In this document: in pieces, positions 1 to 8,964 of the stretch
Position numbering within the stretch: the first letter of the stretch is position 1
Layout of the letters: each line of letters opens with the position of its first letter
Source: G965247475 sp965247475
GTDB lineage: Bacteria; Chloroflexota; UBA11872
Reading direction: 5' to 3'
DNA length: 64,000 nucleotides
Assembly (NCBI GenBank): GCA_965247475.1
Contig: OZ252016.1
Coordinates: 1,364,001-1,428,000 of the forward strand
The notes under the pieces: generated by a model
Told to the model about the DNA's origin: nothing
Database searches by the model: none
Seen by the model: only the letters and a program-made list of their open reading frames with translations
Position numbers and translations under genes: made by a program

Positions 1-1
1 C

Positions 2-661
2 ATGGAGCACGGCCGCCTGGGCTACGAAGCGCTGGAGCACATCAGCAACGCGTCCAAGGTCGCCGGAATCGTCCCGCTCGCCGGCCCGACCAGCATTGAC
101 GATCACCTGGTCGCCCGGCCGCTCGACTCGGGCGCGATGGGCGTGATCGTCCCGCACGTGGAGAGCGCCGAGGAGACCGAGAAGATCGTCCAATGGACGC
201 GCTTCCCGCCGATCGGGGCGCGCGGCCTCCTGCCCCGAGGCGTGTTCAACGCGTTCGAGCGGGTCGACACCGTTGAGTGGATCGAGGCCCAGAACCGGGA
301 GGTCCTGGTCGCCGTCAAAGTCGAGAGCGCCACCGGGATCGACAACATCGACGAGATCGCGGCGGTGCCCGGGCTCGACGCCATCTTGATCGGTCCCGGC
401 GACCTATCGCTGAGCATGGGCATTCCCGGCCAGACGGATCATCCGGACGTTCACGACGCGATCTCGAAGATGCTGGGGGCGGTGAAACGCACCGGCATCG
501 CTGGCGGCCCGCACACCGGGCGAAGCGCCAAGGAGATCGCGGGCTGGGTGGAGCAAGGCGCCACGTTCATGTCGGTCACGAGCGACAGCAGCCTGCTGTA
601 CGAGATCTCGGCCGCGACGGTGGAGGAGACGCGAGACCTGGTGGGCGATCGCCTACTGTAG
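2..661 (+). CDS. HpcH/HpaI-family aldolase, 5'-truncated by the window edge
   Basis: Class II pyruvate aldolase or citrate-lyase-beta-like family (HpcH/HpaI), which cleaves or forms 2-keto-4-hydroxy acids with a divalent metal. The first visible residues, MEHGRLGYEALEH, match the internal (D)xEHG motif of the family, so the real start lies upstream of the window and the visible ATG is internal. The metal-ligand segments are present: VAVKVES (ligand Glu) and ILIGPGDLSLSMG (ligand Asp). The 219 visible residues are most of the usual ~250. The next gene downstream is a dehydrogenase of the glycerol-1-phosphate dehydrogenase type, 117 bp away on the same strand. Substrate cannot be told from sequence. 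Confidence 0.9.
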   Translation: MEHGRLGYEALEHISNASKVAGIVPLAGPTSIDDHLVARPLDSGAMGVIVPHVESAEETEKIVQWTRFPPIGARGLLPRGVFNAFERVDTVEWIEAQNREVLVAVKVESATGIDNIDEIAAVPGLDAILIGPGDLSLSMGIPGQTDHPDVHDAISKMLGAVKRTGIAGGPHTGRSAKEIAGWVEQGATFMSVTSDSSLLYEISAATVEETRDLVGDRLL

Positions 662-778
662 AGGCGCCGCGACCCGGGGGCGCGAACGACCGCCGACTGC
701 GCGCCCCGCGCCGGTCGATTCGATGCCACGAACGCGAACGGTCACAATGGGCGCGGTTCACCACAGGCGAGGCGCCAA

Positions 779-1816
779 ATGCCAGACGTTCCGCATTGCC
801 GCGACTGGGACGCGCGCTACGGCTGGGATCTGCTGGCCGAGTACGGACCCACCTACGACTCGTATATCGCGGTCACCTCACCGTCCGCCTGGCGAACGGT
901 TGAGGAGTATTTCCCGACGCCGCCCCGCCACCTGGAGTTCGAGCGCGACACTTTCACGAAGCACGTCGAGCCCCTGATCCCGACGCTGCCCGACGCCGAG
1001 CTGGTTCTCGCCATCGGCGGAGGCACGGCGCTCGATGTCGGCAAGTACGTCGCGGCCCTGTTGGGCAAGCCGATTGTCTTCATCCCGACCATTGTTTCGA
1101 CGGGGTCGATATTCCAGCCGAGCTTTTCGATCCGAACGGACAATCCGACCGAATGGGGCGCCGGCAAATATCAGATCGCGCCGGAGTACCTGCTGCTGGA
1201 CTACGGAGTCATCCGCCAGGCCCCGGCACATCTGAACTGCATGGGGATGGGTGAGTGCATCTGTCAGTACGGGGCGATCGGGTCGTGGCGCTGGTGGGTC
1301 GAGCAGGGGCTCGACGGACCGGCGTGGGATCAGGCCGCCGCCGACGCCACCGCCGATTGGGTGCGATCGAACGTCGAGCGATTCAGCGCGGACCTGGATG
1401 ACGAGGGCCAGCCGAGGGAAGTCGGGATCAAGATCGCGGCCGAGGTGAACCGCGAGCGCTGGGACCTTCCGACCCTCCAGCTCGGGGCCGGCCACAACAT
1501 CGACCACCCCTTCACGTCGTCGTACTACCGCATCTTCCTGAGGGCGCCCTTGCACGGCATGGGGGTCGCGCTGGGATCGCTGATGAGCGCCTATCTCTAC
1601 GAGCACGACTTCGACGTGATCAAGCGGATGCTGGACGACTGCCGCGTGCGCTACCGGCCCGCGGACATCGGTGTCACGCACGCGGAGGTTCGCGTCTCAC
1701 TCGATCGGCTGAACGAGCTCACCCACAAGCCCGGGATGGCCGAGAGCGTGCTCCACCACAAGCAGCTCGACGATGCGCTGTTCGACGAGATGCTGGCGGC
1801 CATCGAGGCAGCCTGA
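779..1816 (+). CDS. Glycerol-1-phosphate dehydrogenase-like, iron-containing alcohol dehydrogenase superfamily
   Basis: NAD(P)-dependent metal-binding dehydrogenase of the DHQ synthase/Fe-ADH fold, 345 aa. The nucleotide-binding glycine motif is AIGGGTALDVGKY near residues 80-92, followed by the IPTIVSTGS segment typical of glycerol-1-phosphate dehydrogenases and relatives. Metal-ligand candidates are in GMGECICQYG (Glu where many relatives have Asp) and in GAGHNIDHPF and APLHGMGVALGS (His). The ATG follows a GAGGCG ribosome-binding site. Archaeal-type sn-glycerol-1-phosphate synthesis is possible, but bacterial members often act on other sugar or polyol phosphates, and the window otherwise encodes bacterial fatty-acyl lipid enzymes, so I do not assign a substrate. 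Confidence 0.8.
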   Translation: MPDVPHCRDWDARYGWDLLAEYGPTYDSYIAVTSPSAWRTVEEYFPTPPRHLEFERDTFTKHVEPLIPTLPDAELVLAIGGGTALDVGKYVAALLGKPIVFIPTIVSTGSIFQPSFSIRTDNPTEWGAGKYQIAPEYLLLDYGVIRQAPAHLNCMGMGECICQYGAIGSWRWWVEQGLDGPAWDQAAADATADWVRSNVERFSADLDDEGQPREVGIKIAAEVNRERWDLPTLQLGAGHNIDHPFTSSYYRIFLRAPLHGMGVALGSLMSAYLYEHDFDVIKRMLDDCRVRYRPADIGVTHAEVRVSLDRLNELTHKPGMAESVLHHKQLDDALFDEMLAAIEAA

Positions 1817-1900
1817 GACCGGAGCCGACTCGAAGCCCCGAGCCTCGGCGCTAGCCCAGGCCGCTTTCGGAGGCGCCGCCGGGGACCGCGCGCCGCCGGC

Positions 1901-2854
1901 TCAGCCGGCAAGCGCTTTCGCGCGCGGCACGACGAACTCGAACATGCGCTCCAGCTCGGTCTTGAGCCACTGCTGGTATTCGGGCCATTGTTCACGATCT
2001 GTGATCTGTGCGTCGCGCTTCACGTACACTCTCGGCTTTGTTCCTCGAGGAAGAGGCCCCCATTCGTACTGTTGCTTGGCTTGGCATTCAATCTCGGCTT
2101 TTGATTCGACCAGGCTGTCGAAGATCGCTTGAATCTGATCTTTATGGATTTCCAAATCTACGCGTAGGATATTGTCGCTCGAAAAAACAGCAAGAACCCC
2201 GTACCTCCAGTCGCCCGCGCTACACCACATGTACGGACTGGCTTCTGGTTGCGGGCATCGAATGCGGCTCTCCGCGTCCATCCGGGCGCGGAATTCTCGC
2301 CAGAAGTCGAGCTGTAACTGCGGCGTCGGTGACAGACCGCCTTCCTGTTCATCCCGAATGGTCTTTGCCCAGTCGTTGGGCTGGACAACGACGTTGAACT
2401 GGGGCGCGGGACGCGACTGATCGATCCTGAGCAGCTCGATCTCGATTCCGAAGTAGGCGTACTCTCGCGTGCTGCTGGCGTTGAGCAACTCCAGGGCAGC
2501 GCGGTGCTCGTCGCGGAACTCCTCCGCGATCCACACTACCGTGCGGGCTTCAAGACCCGCCGTGTAGGTGAGCAGCTTCCCCAGGTGGTCGTGATCGGTC
2601 ACTCCGTACTGGTTCTCGATCACGACCCACGATTCGGCGTCGGTCCCTCCTTCGATCCGCCGGCAGTAGATGTCCGCGCTGAAGTCTCCGACCGCCCGCT
2701 CGGTTTCGTGCGGTTCCAGTGTCAATCCCAGCGTGCGACCGAGAAGCGCCAGGTTCTCGGGCCGCGCCAGCCACGGTGTGAAGTGCGTACTCTCGTGAGT
2801 CCAGACCGTTCGAATGTCTACGGGTTCGAGGGTCGATACCTCGGACTGGCTCAT
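1901..2854 (-). CDS. DUF4268 domain protein, nuclease-like
   Basis: A 317-residue protein. An open frame continues upstream, but the ATG giving MSQSEVSTLEPVDIRTVW is chosen because homology-like sequence begins there and the upstream extension is low-complexity Arg/Ala. The central region ADIYCRR ... SWVVIENQYG followed by TDHDHLGKLLTY looks like a PD-(D/E)XK-type active site (Asp, then Glu-x-Gln); the C-terminal part is the DUF4268 region (LDFWREFRARMDAE). Family members appear as orphan genes of unknown role, often taken for restriction-like or defence proteins. No methyltransferase partner is adjacent. GC is visibly lower than in its neighbours in the C-terminal half, which suggests transfer. 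Confidence 0.75.
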   Translation of the reverse strand: MSQSEVSTLEPVDIRTVWTHESTHFTPWLARPENLALLGRTLGLTLEPHETERAVGDFSADIYCRRIEGGTDAESWVVIENQYGVTDHDHLGKLLTYTAGLEARTVVWIAEEFRDEHRAALELLNASSTREYAYFGIEIELLRIDQSRPAPQFNVVVQPNDWAKTIRDEQEGGLSPTPQLQLDFWREFRARMDAESRIRCPQPEASPYMWCSAGDWRYGVLAVFSSDNILRVDLEIHKDQIQAIFDSLVESKAEIECQAKQQYEWGPLPRGTKPRVYVKRDAQITDREQWPEYQQWLKTELERMFEFVVPRAKALAG

Positions 2855-3004
2855 GGCTTGTGCTCCCGGGCGTCCGGCGCGTTGCGCTTCATCATAGGGT
2901 TGAACTGCGCAAACCCCGCAGCCACGATCGACGTCGGCCGCCGCGGTGGGTACTAAGGTAGTGCGGAACGGCCGTTCAGCCGCCCGGCCCCCGGGAGCCA
3001 TTTC

Positions 3005-4159
3005 ATCGCTACGCCACCGGCGCGCCGCGGCAACCTGCGCGAGGTTGCCGCCCTCTTTCTCAAGCTCGGCGTATTGGGCTTTGGCGGCCCGGCGGCACAC
3101 ATCGCCATGTTTCGCGACGAGGCCGTCCACCGCCGACGGTGGTTGACCGATCAGCACTTCGCGGACCTCGTCGGCGCCACGAGCCTGATCCCCGGCCCCA
3201 ACTCCACCGAGATGGCGATTCATCTAGGCCTCGAGCGCGCGGGCTGGCGGGGCCTCGTCGCCGCAGGCGCGCTGTTCATCCTGCCGGCCTTTCTCATCGT
3301 GACCGGGCTGGCGTGGGTTTATGTCGAATTCAACGAGGTTCCCGCCTTGCAAGGGGCGTTGTACGGGATAAAGCCGGCGGTCCTCGCCATCGTCATCCAC
3401 GCGATCGTGGGGCTGGGCCGCACCGCGCTCCGGACGCGCTGGACTCAGGCGCTGGCCGCGGGAGTGCTGGCGCTCAGCCTATTGGGCATCAACGTGCTCA
3501 TCCTGCTTGCCGCAGGCGGCGTCGCCGGATTGCTGCGCGCCGCGCGTCCGCGCCTCGGGCCGCCCGGCCGGGCATTGCTCGCGTTCCTCCCTGCCGGCGC
3601 GGTGCCGGGAGTTGTCCTAGCGACCCCGGCCTTCGGCTTGGGGCAGATGTTTCTGCTCTTCCTCAAAGTCGGCGCCGTGCTCTACGGCAGCGGCTACGTC
3701 CTGTTGGCGTTTCTGCAGGGCGATTTTGTGGACGATCTGGGTTGGCTCACCCAGCAGCAGCTGCTCGACGCCGTCGCCGTGGGTCAAATGACGCCCGGCC
3801 CGGTCTTTACGACCGCCAGCTTCGTCGGCTACCTCCTAGGCGGCTGGCCGGGCGCGGTACTGGCGACGGTCGGGATTTTCCTGCCGTCATTCGTATTCGT
3901 CGCCATGCTGCACTCGCTCCTCGCCCGCGCCCGCGCCGCCCCGCAGGCCCGCGCCTTCCTCGACAGCATCAACGCCGCCGCGCTCGGGCTGATGATCGGC
4001 GTAGCGGTCACGCTGGCACGCGCCGCGATTGTGGATGTCCCCACGGCGCTGATCGGCGCCATAGCGCTGGGACTGGTCCTACGCTTCCGCGTCGCGGCCA
4101 TGTGGCTCGTCCCGGCCGGCGCGGGCGTGGGAGTGCTTCTCAACGCAGTCATCCCCTAG
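3005..4159 (+). CDS. chrA: ChrA-family chromate/anion transporter
   Basis: Membrane protein with two homologous CHR halves (about residues 15-190 and 200-384). The first half holds LGVLGFGGPAAHIAMFRDE and ATSLIPGPNSTEM; the second repeats the pattern with LKVGAVLYGSGYVLLAFLQG and VAVGQMTPGPVFTTASFVGY. Two-domain ChrA proteins usually run ~390-400 aa. The first standard start in frame is TTG at 3074, but it would remove the conserved LREVAALFLKLGVLG segment. No ATG or GTG exists between that TTG and the in-frame TAA at 2954. A GGGAG ribosome-binding site at 2993-2997 sits seven bases before ATC at 3005, which would give a natural N-terminus; CTG at 3035 is another option. Substrate may be chromate or sulfate. 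Confidence 0.85.
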   Translation: MATPPARRGNLREVAALFLKLGVLGFGGPAAHIAMFRDEAVHRRRWLTDQHFADLVGATSLIPGPNSTEMAIHLGLERAGWRGLVAAGALFILPAFLIVTGLAWVYVEFNEVPALQGALYGIKPAVLAIVIHAIVGLGRTALRTRWTQALAAGVLALSLLGINVLILLAAGGVAGLLRAARPRLGPPGRALLAFLPAGAVPGVVLATPAFGLGQMFLLFLKVGAVLYGSGYVLLAFLQGDFVDDLGWLTQQQLLDAVAVGQMTPGPVFTTASFVGYLLGGWPGAVLATVGIFLPSFVFVAMLHSLLARARAAPQARAFLDSINAAALGLMIGVAVTLARAAIVDVPTALIGAIALGLVLRFRVAAMWLVPAGAGVGVLLNAVIP

Positions 4160-4265
4160 GCGACGCGGCTGCGCTGGTCATGTGTCACGGGAACGTGGGC
4201 CGCCGGGACGACTTGGCGCGCGCTTCAGCGCCCTGGCCGCATACGGTCCGCCAAGCCCTCTCGGT

Positions 4266-5177
4266 CTAGTGGGTCGACGGCCGATCGAGCGCGCGCCGCA
4301 GCGCGGCTTCGAGGGTCGGCTGCGCGAAGCTGTATCCGAGCGCGTTCAGCCCGGCGGGCTCGATCCGCTGGTCGGGCAGCAACATCTCGTCCGCGATCTC
4401 GCCAACCACAAGCCGCGCGAGCGGTGACGGGACCGGCGCCAGAACGGGCCGCCGCAGCACCCTTCCAAGCGTCTTGGCGAACTCGCGATTCGTGAGCGCC
4501 TCGGGCGCCACGAGGTTCAGCGGTCCCGACGCGTCGTCCCGTTGAATCGATTGGACGATGACTCCGATCACATCGTCGATGTCGACCCAGGCCCAGTGCT
4601 GCCGGCCGCTCCCGAACCAGCCGCCCAGGCCGAGCTTGAATATGGGTTCGAGCGTCCGCAGCAGGGGAGATCCCGATCCGACGACGGGCCCCATCCGGAG
4701 ATTGACCACACGGATGCCCGCGTCCCTCGCGGGCGCGGTTGCCTGCTCCCAAGCCTGCGCGACCTCGGCCAGAAACCCGGCGCCGGGCGGGCTGTCCTCA
4801 CGCAAGACCTCGCCGGGCCGATGGCCGTAGTACCCGACCGCGGACATGGCGATCAGCGCGCGCGGCGGCTGGTCGAGCCCGGCAAGCGCCCGCGCCAGCA
4901 ACGCGGTTCCCTTGACCCGACTATCGGTGATTCGACGTTTGCGCCCGCGGGTCCATCGCAAGCCGAACAGCGACTCGCCGGCCAGATGCACGACCGCGTC
5001 GACGCCCTCGAGAGCGGCGGACTCAATCATGTCCGCCGCCGGGTCCCACAACACCACGTCAGGCTCCGGCGACGCGGGGCCGCGAGCCATTCGAATCACG
5101 CGATGACCGCTGGCGGTCAGGACAGGGAGCAGCGCCGATCCCACATAGCCGCTCGCGCCGCTTACCGCGATGCGCAT
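4266..5177 (-). CDS. TIGR01777-family NAD-dependent epimerase (YfcH/SulA-like)
   Basis: Extended short-chain dehydrogenase of 303 aa. The N-terminus MRIAVSGASGYVGSALLP is a Rossmann dinucleotide motif (GxxGxxG), which fixes the ATG at 5177 rather than the longer upstream frame. Further family marks are VVHLAGESL, RITDSRVKGT, MSAVGYYGHR (YYG in place of the usual YxxxK tyrosine region) and the C-terminal LLPDQRIEPAGLNALGYSF of the DUF1731 tail. Members are annotated as epimerases or cell-division inhibitors without a proven reaction. It is convergent with the ChrA gene and precedes the desaturase on the same strand only after a 62 bp gap. Confidence 0.88.
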   Translation of the reverse strand: MRIAVSGASGYVGSALLPVLTASGHRVIRMARGPASPEPDVVLWDPAADMIESAALEGVDAVVHLAGESLFGLRWTRGRKRRITDSRVKGTALLARALAGLDQPPRALIAMSAVGYYGHRPGEVLREDSPPGAGFLAEVAQAWEQATAPARDAGIRVVNLRMGPVVGSGSPLLRTLEPIFKLGLGGWFGSGRQHWAWVDIDDVIGVIVQSIQRDDASGPLNLVAPEALTNREFAKTLGRVLRRPVLAPVPSPLARLVVGEIADEMLLPDQRIEPAGLNALGYSFAQPTLEAALRRALDRPSTH

Positions 5178-5239
5178 CTCACCTCGCCCCCGAATTGCGC
5201 CGGACAACGACATCCGGTCGTGTCAGCAGGCGTCGGCTG

Positions 5240-6163
5240 CTAGCTTCCGGCGGCCTCCGCGTATATGTGGGCGGGCGGCCGGCGCAAATCCCAGATCAGG
5301 CCGAGCCAGCTCAGAACCGTCAGGAAGTAGTGGGTGGGATCGATCTCCCACCAGAAGAACCCGTTGCGCTCGGAGCCCGGATAGCGGTGGTGGTTGTTGT
5401 GCCAGCCCTCGCCAAGCGTCAGCAACGTGAGCAACAGACTATTGCGACTCGTATCGGAGGTCGGGAAGCGTCGGCTGCCCCACATGTGCGCGCCCGAGTT
5501 GATCAGGTAGGTCGTGTGCCAGAGAGCCACCGTGCTGATCACAAACCCCCACACCACGATCTGCAACCAGGTCGCGCCGGTCTGCGGAAACGCGCGCTCG
5601 ATCCAGAGTCCGAGGCCGACGACGCCAGCGACGAGCGCCGCGATGCCGAAGCGATAGCCGTGCTCGAACATGCGCAGTTCGGGGAAGCGGGCCAAGTCCT
5701 TCACTTCCTCCCACCGAGTGTCGTTGCGATCGACCTTGATCAGCCAGCCGATATGCGCCCACCAGAAGCCGCCTTGCTTCGGCGAATGCACGTCGTCTTC
5801 GGCGTCGGAGTGTCGGTGGTGAAACCGGTGATGACCGGCCCACCATATGGGCCCCTTCTGGATCGCGGTCGTGCCCAGGAACGCCATCACCGCCTGAAAC
5901 CAGCGGGTGGTGCGGAACGTTCGGTGCGAGAAGTACCGGTGGTAAAAGCCTGTGACGAACAGGATCCGCATCCAGTACAAGCCAAGCGCGACGACGATCG
6001 CCACCCAGCTCACACCGGTCCAGATGGCGAGAAGCATCGCGAGATGCATCAGCAAGAACGGCAAGTTGCGAGCGTGGAACGACCGCTGTTTCACGAGCGT
6101 CGATTCCTCGGGGGTCGCCGGATCACGCGTCGCGATCACGTCCAACTTGCTCACCTTGGCCAT
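5240..6163 (-). CDS. Acyl-CoA (delta-9-type) fatty acid desaturase
   Basis: Membrane di-iron desaturase of 307 aa that introduces a double bond into acyl chains. All three histidine boxes are visible: HRYFSH, HHRFHH and HNNHH. Hydrophobic spans precede the first box (LLMHLAMLLAIW, VAIVVALGLYWM) and lie between boxes two and three. The start MAKVSKLD follows AGGGAG four bases upstream; the longer frame adds a non-conserved stretch. The cyclopropane-fatty-acid synthase gene lies just upstream on the same strand, so the two may be used together to set membrane fluidity: desaturase products are the substrates for cyclopropanation. Electron donor genes are not adjacent. Confidence 0.93.
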   Translation of the reverse strand: MAKVSKLDVIATRDPATPEESTLVKQRSFHARNLPFLLMHLAMLLAIWTGVSWVAIVVALGLYWMRILFVTGFYHRYFSHRTFRTTRWFQAVMAFLGTTAIQKGPIWWAGHHRFHHRHSDAEDDVHSPKQGGFWWAHIGWLIKVDRNDTRWEEVKDLARFPELRMFEHGYRFGIAALVAGVVGLGLWIERAFPQTGATWLQIVVWGFVISTVALWHTTYLINSGAHMWGSRRFPTSDTSRNSLLLTLLTLGEGWHNNHHRYPGSERNGFFWWEIDPTHYFLTVLSWLGLIWDLRRPPAHIYAEAAGS

Positions 6164-6321
6164 TTCGCTCCCTGAGACCGGCAGTGTCACTGCAACCCGC
6201 AGTTGCCGCGTACGCGCACGCCACAAGCATGCGAAATGCGCGCGCGGCTGGCAACCGAACCGCTCGATGCCGAGCGCGCGTGGTCACGCCGACCCGCGGC
6301 GCCCCCGGCCGGCAACAAGAT

Positions 6322-7563
6322 CTACGCGGGGGCCGCCGCGCTGATAGGAGCGTCCGAGTAGGGCGCCGCCACGCCGACCTTCTCGAACAGAATCTGCACA
6401 TCCCGGACATGCCCGGCGGCGAAGGCGGCCGAGCACGAGGCCAGGTAGAAGTCCCACATCCGGACGAATACCTCGTCGAATCCCTGGGCGCGAACGTCGT
6501 CGATCGCGTTCCAGAAACCGTCGCGCCACGCATCGAGCGTTCGGACGTAGTGAGGGCTGATGTCCTCGAGCCGCCGGATCTCGAGCGAAGCTCCCGCCGC
6601 GCGCACGGACGCCTCGATCTCGATCACGGCGGGGAGTACGCCGCCCGGAAATATGTACTTGCTGATCCAGCCCGAGGAACGCAGCCGGTTCCGGGAAGCG
6701 TCGTCCGGAATGGCAATCGTTTGCAGCAGCATCGCGCCGCCAGGACGAAGCGCGCGGGCGCAGCCCTCGAAGAACGCGTGCCAATACTCGCGGCCGACAG
6801 CCTCGAACATCTCTATCGAGACGAGCTTGTCAAACGGCCCCTCGATGTCCCGGTAATCGCGGTACCGGATGTCGATCCGATCCTGCAGGCCGGCCTCGCG
6901 GACACGCCGCCGCGACAGCTCGAACTGCTCGCGGGAGATCGTGATGCCGGTCACACGGCAGCCGGTCGAGCGCGCGGCGTGAATGGCAAAGCCTCCCCAC
7001 CCCGAGCCGATCTCCAGCACGTGATCGTCGGGTCCGATAGCCAGCTTCTGGATGATCACGTCGTACTTGCGGATCTGGGCCGCGTGGAGGTCCGCCGCGT
7101 CGGTCCAATACGCGCACGAGTAGGTGAGGGTCTCGTCCAGGAAGAGACGGAAGAACTCGTTCCCCAGGTCGTAGTGAGCGTGGATGTTGCGCTCACTGCC
7201 CCGCTCGGTATTGGCACGGCGCCGGTGCTTGAGGAGGTTCACGACCGACACGGGCAGACTCGCCGCGCTGTCGAAGTTCACGCGCGACGCATTGTGAAGA
7301 GCCTCGCGGAGCACGGCCGGGAGATCGTCGGACTCCCATTCACCGTGCATGTACGACTCGCCGACGCCGGTTGAACCCCCAAGCAGCAGACGCCAGAAGA
7401 ATCGATCGTCGTTCACGCGCATCGTCACCCGGCGAGGCGAATCGATGGGGCCAAACGTTCGGCGGGCGCCGTTCGGAAGCCAAACGTCGAGCGTGCCGGC
7501 GTCCCACCCATGCAGCGCGCGGAGCATGATCGCGCGCGCGGCCAGGTGGAGGGGATTCGTCAT
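6322..7563 (-). CDS. cfa: Cyclopropane-fatty-acyl-phospholipid synthase
   Basis: SAM-dependent enzyme of 413 aa that adds a methylene bridge across the double bond of phospholipid acyl chains. It has the typical N-terminal helical lipid-binding part (GGSTGVGESYMHGEWES) and a class I methyltransferase domain with VLEIGSGWGGFAIHAA as the SAM-binding glycine motif. Other family signatures are SCAYWTDAADLHAAQ, HYDLGNEFFRLFLDE, SIEMFEAVG and KYIFPGGVLP. Length fits the family (380-430 aa). It lies 158 bp upstream of the desaturase on the same strand, which supplies unsaturated chains. The 150 bp behind its start carry no gene. Confidence 0.94.
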   Translation of the reverse strand: MTNPLHLAARAIMLRALHGWDAGTLDVWLPNGARRTFGPIDSPRRVTMRVNDDRFFWRLLLGGSTGVGESYMHGEWESDDLPAVLREALHNASRVNFDSAASLPVSVVNLLKHRRRANTERGSERNIHAHYDLGNEFFRLFLDETLTYSCAYWTDAADLHAAQIRKYDVIIQKLAIGPDDHVLEIGSGWGGFAIHAARSTGCRVTGITISREQFELSRRRVREAGLQDRIDIRYRDYRDIEGPFDKLVSIEMFEAVGREYWHAFFEGCARALRPGGAMLLQTIAIPDDASRNRLRSSGWISKYIFPGGVLPAVIEIEASVRAAGASLEIRRLEDISPHYVRTLDAWRDGFWNAIDDVRAQGFDEVFVRMWDFYLASCSAAFAAGHVRDVQILFEKVGVAAPYSDAPISAAAPA

Positions 7564-7716
7564 GGCGCTGTTCGCGTAGCGGCGTGGGCAGCCGACCGTC
7601 CGGGGACGATCGAGGCGGCGGCAATTGTGCCAGACGGCGCGCCGCGGCCGGTCAACCGGCGAGCGCGCGTCGCCGTCGGGTGAGGCGGGCGGTCGAGAGC
7701 GCGACAGCCGCGCCGC

Positions 7717-8964
7717 CTAGCCGAGCACGTTTCGGGGATTCTGTGGGGCGCCGTTGACGCGGTACTCGAAGTGCAGGTGCGGACCGGAGGTCCATCCGGT
7801 CAAGCCGACATAGCCAATCGTCTGTCCGAGACCCACGAACTGCCCCGGCGCCACGGGGGGCGGCCAGGTGAGGTCGTCGAGGTGGGCATACCACGTCTCT
7901 TCGGTGTCGCTGTGCGCAATGACGACCAGCATGCCGTAGGAGGCGCGAGGGTTCCCCGGCACCACAAGCCCGGCAGCCAGGACGACGCCATCGTTGGCCG
8001 CGACCACTGGTGTTCCCATCGAGGTCGCGATGTCGACACCCAGGTGCGGGCACTGGCCAAAATTGCAGCCGCCGTACTCGGTCGTGATGAGGCCGAGCAA
8101 TGGCCAGAGGTAGGGTCCGGCGGCCGATGCGCCCTGCTCCTGGGCGAGCTCGCGGGCGAGCTCGCTGGCCTGCTCCTGCAACTCAATGATCCGGCGCCGC
8201 CGCTCCAGCTCGTCGAGCTCGCGCTTGCGGATGTCACGCAAGATGGCGACTCGCTCGGCGATCACCGCCGACTCGTCCTCGAACGCCTTGATGTCCGCCT
8301 CGACCTCGGCCTGCTTCTGTTGCACGTTGAAGATGAGGTCGCGCTGCTCCTCGGCGCGCTTGGCGAGCTCGGCCTCGATGGTCGCCGCCTCGGCGCGCAG
8401 CGTCTCGCTGCGATCGAGCCGCGCCTTTAGATCGGCCGTGCGCAGCTGTACCTCGCGGCGCTTCGACCGCAGCTGGCCGATGTCGGCCAGGTCCTGCGCC
8501 AGCAGTCGCTCGAGACTGGCCACGTTCTCGAGCGCGTCCGCGAACGAATCCGACGACAGAACCGTTTCGAGCGCGCTGGTGCGCCCACTCTTGTACACGG
8601 CACGAACTTTCCGCTCGAGCAGCTGAGTTTCGGATGCCAGCGAGGAGTTCAAGGAAGCGATCGCCGCATTGATATCGAAGACCTCGAGCTCCACCGTCTC
8701 GAGCTCGCGCCGCACCGTCTGCAGCCGCTCGACGGCCTGGTAGCGCTGGGCTTCGATCGCGCGCAGGCGCTGTTGAAGCGTGCCCTCCCGTGCCTGCGTG
8801 GCGGCGAGCAGCACTTCCGAATCGCGCCGCTCTTGGTCGGTTTCCTCGAGCTCGCGCTGGGTCGCCGCGATCTCCTCCTCGGTGACCGAGCGCACGGCCA
8901 GGGGGGTCGCCACCACCGCTCCGGCGGCGGCGGCCGCGCTCCAGATGAGGCGGCGTCGCGACAT
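7717..8964 (-). CDS. M23 peptidase with coiled coil, EnvC/murein-hydrolase-activator-like
   Basis: Secreted cell-wall protein of 415 aa. The start at 8964 gives MSRRRLIWSAAAAAGAVV, a good signal peptide; the frame opens to 9066 but the extension is not signal-like. Residues ~30-260 are a long coiled coil rich in Glu, Arg and Leu (EEEIAATQRELEETDQERR and similar), followed by an M23 LytM domain. The metal site is intact: HLGVDIATSMG (HxxxD) and HLHFEY (HxH). Such proteins cut peptidoglycan cross-links or activate amidases during division, often with FtsEX, which is not in the window. Confidence 0.9.
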   Translation of the reverse strand: MSRRRLIWSAAAAAGAVVATPLAVRSVTEEEIAATQRELEETDQERRDSEVLLAATQAREGTLQQRLRAIEAQRYQAVERLQTVRRELETVELEVFDINAAIASLNSSLASETQLLERKVRAVYKSGRTSALETVLSSDSFADALENVASLERLLAQDLADIGQLRSKRREVQLRTADLKARLDRSETLRAEAATIEAELAKRAEEQRDLIFNVQQKQAEVEADIKAFEDESAVIAERVAILRDIRKRELDELERRRRIIELQEQASELARELAQEQGASAAGPYLWPLLGLITTEYGGCNFGQCPHLGVDIATSMGTPVVAANDGVVLAAGLVVPGNPRASYGMLVVIAHSDTEETWYAHLDDLTWPPPVAPGQFVGLGQTIGYVGLTGWTSGPHLHFEYRVNGAPQNPRNVLG

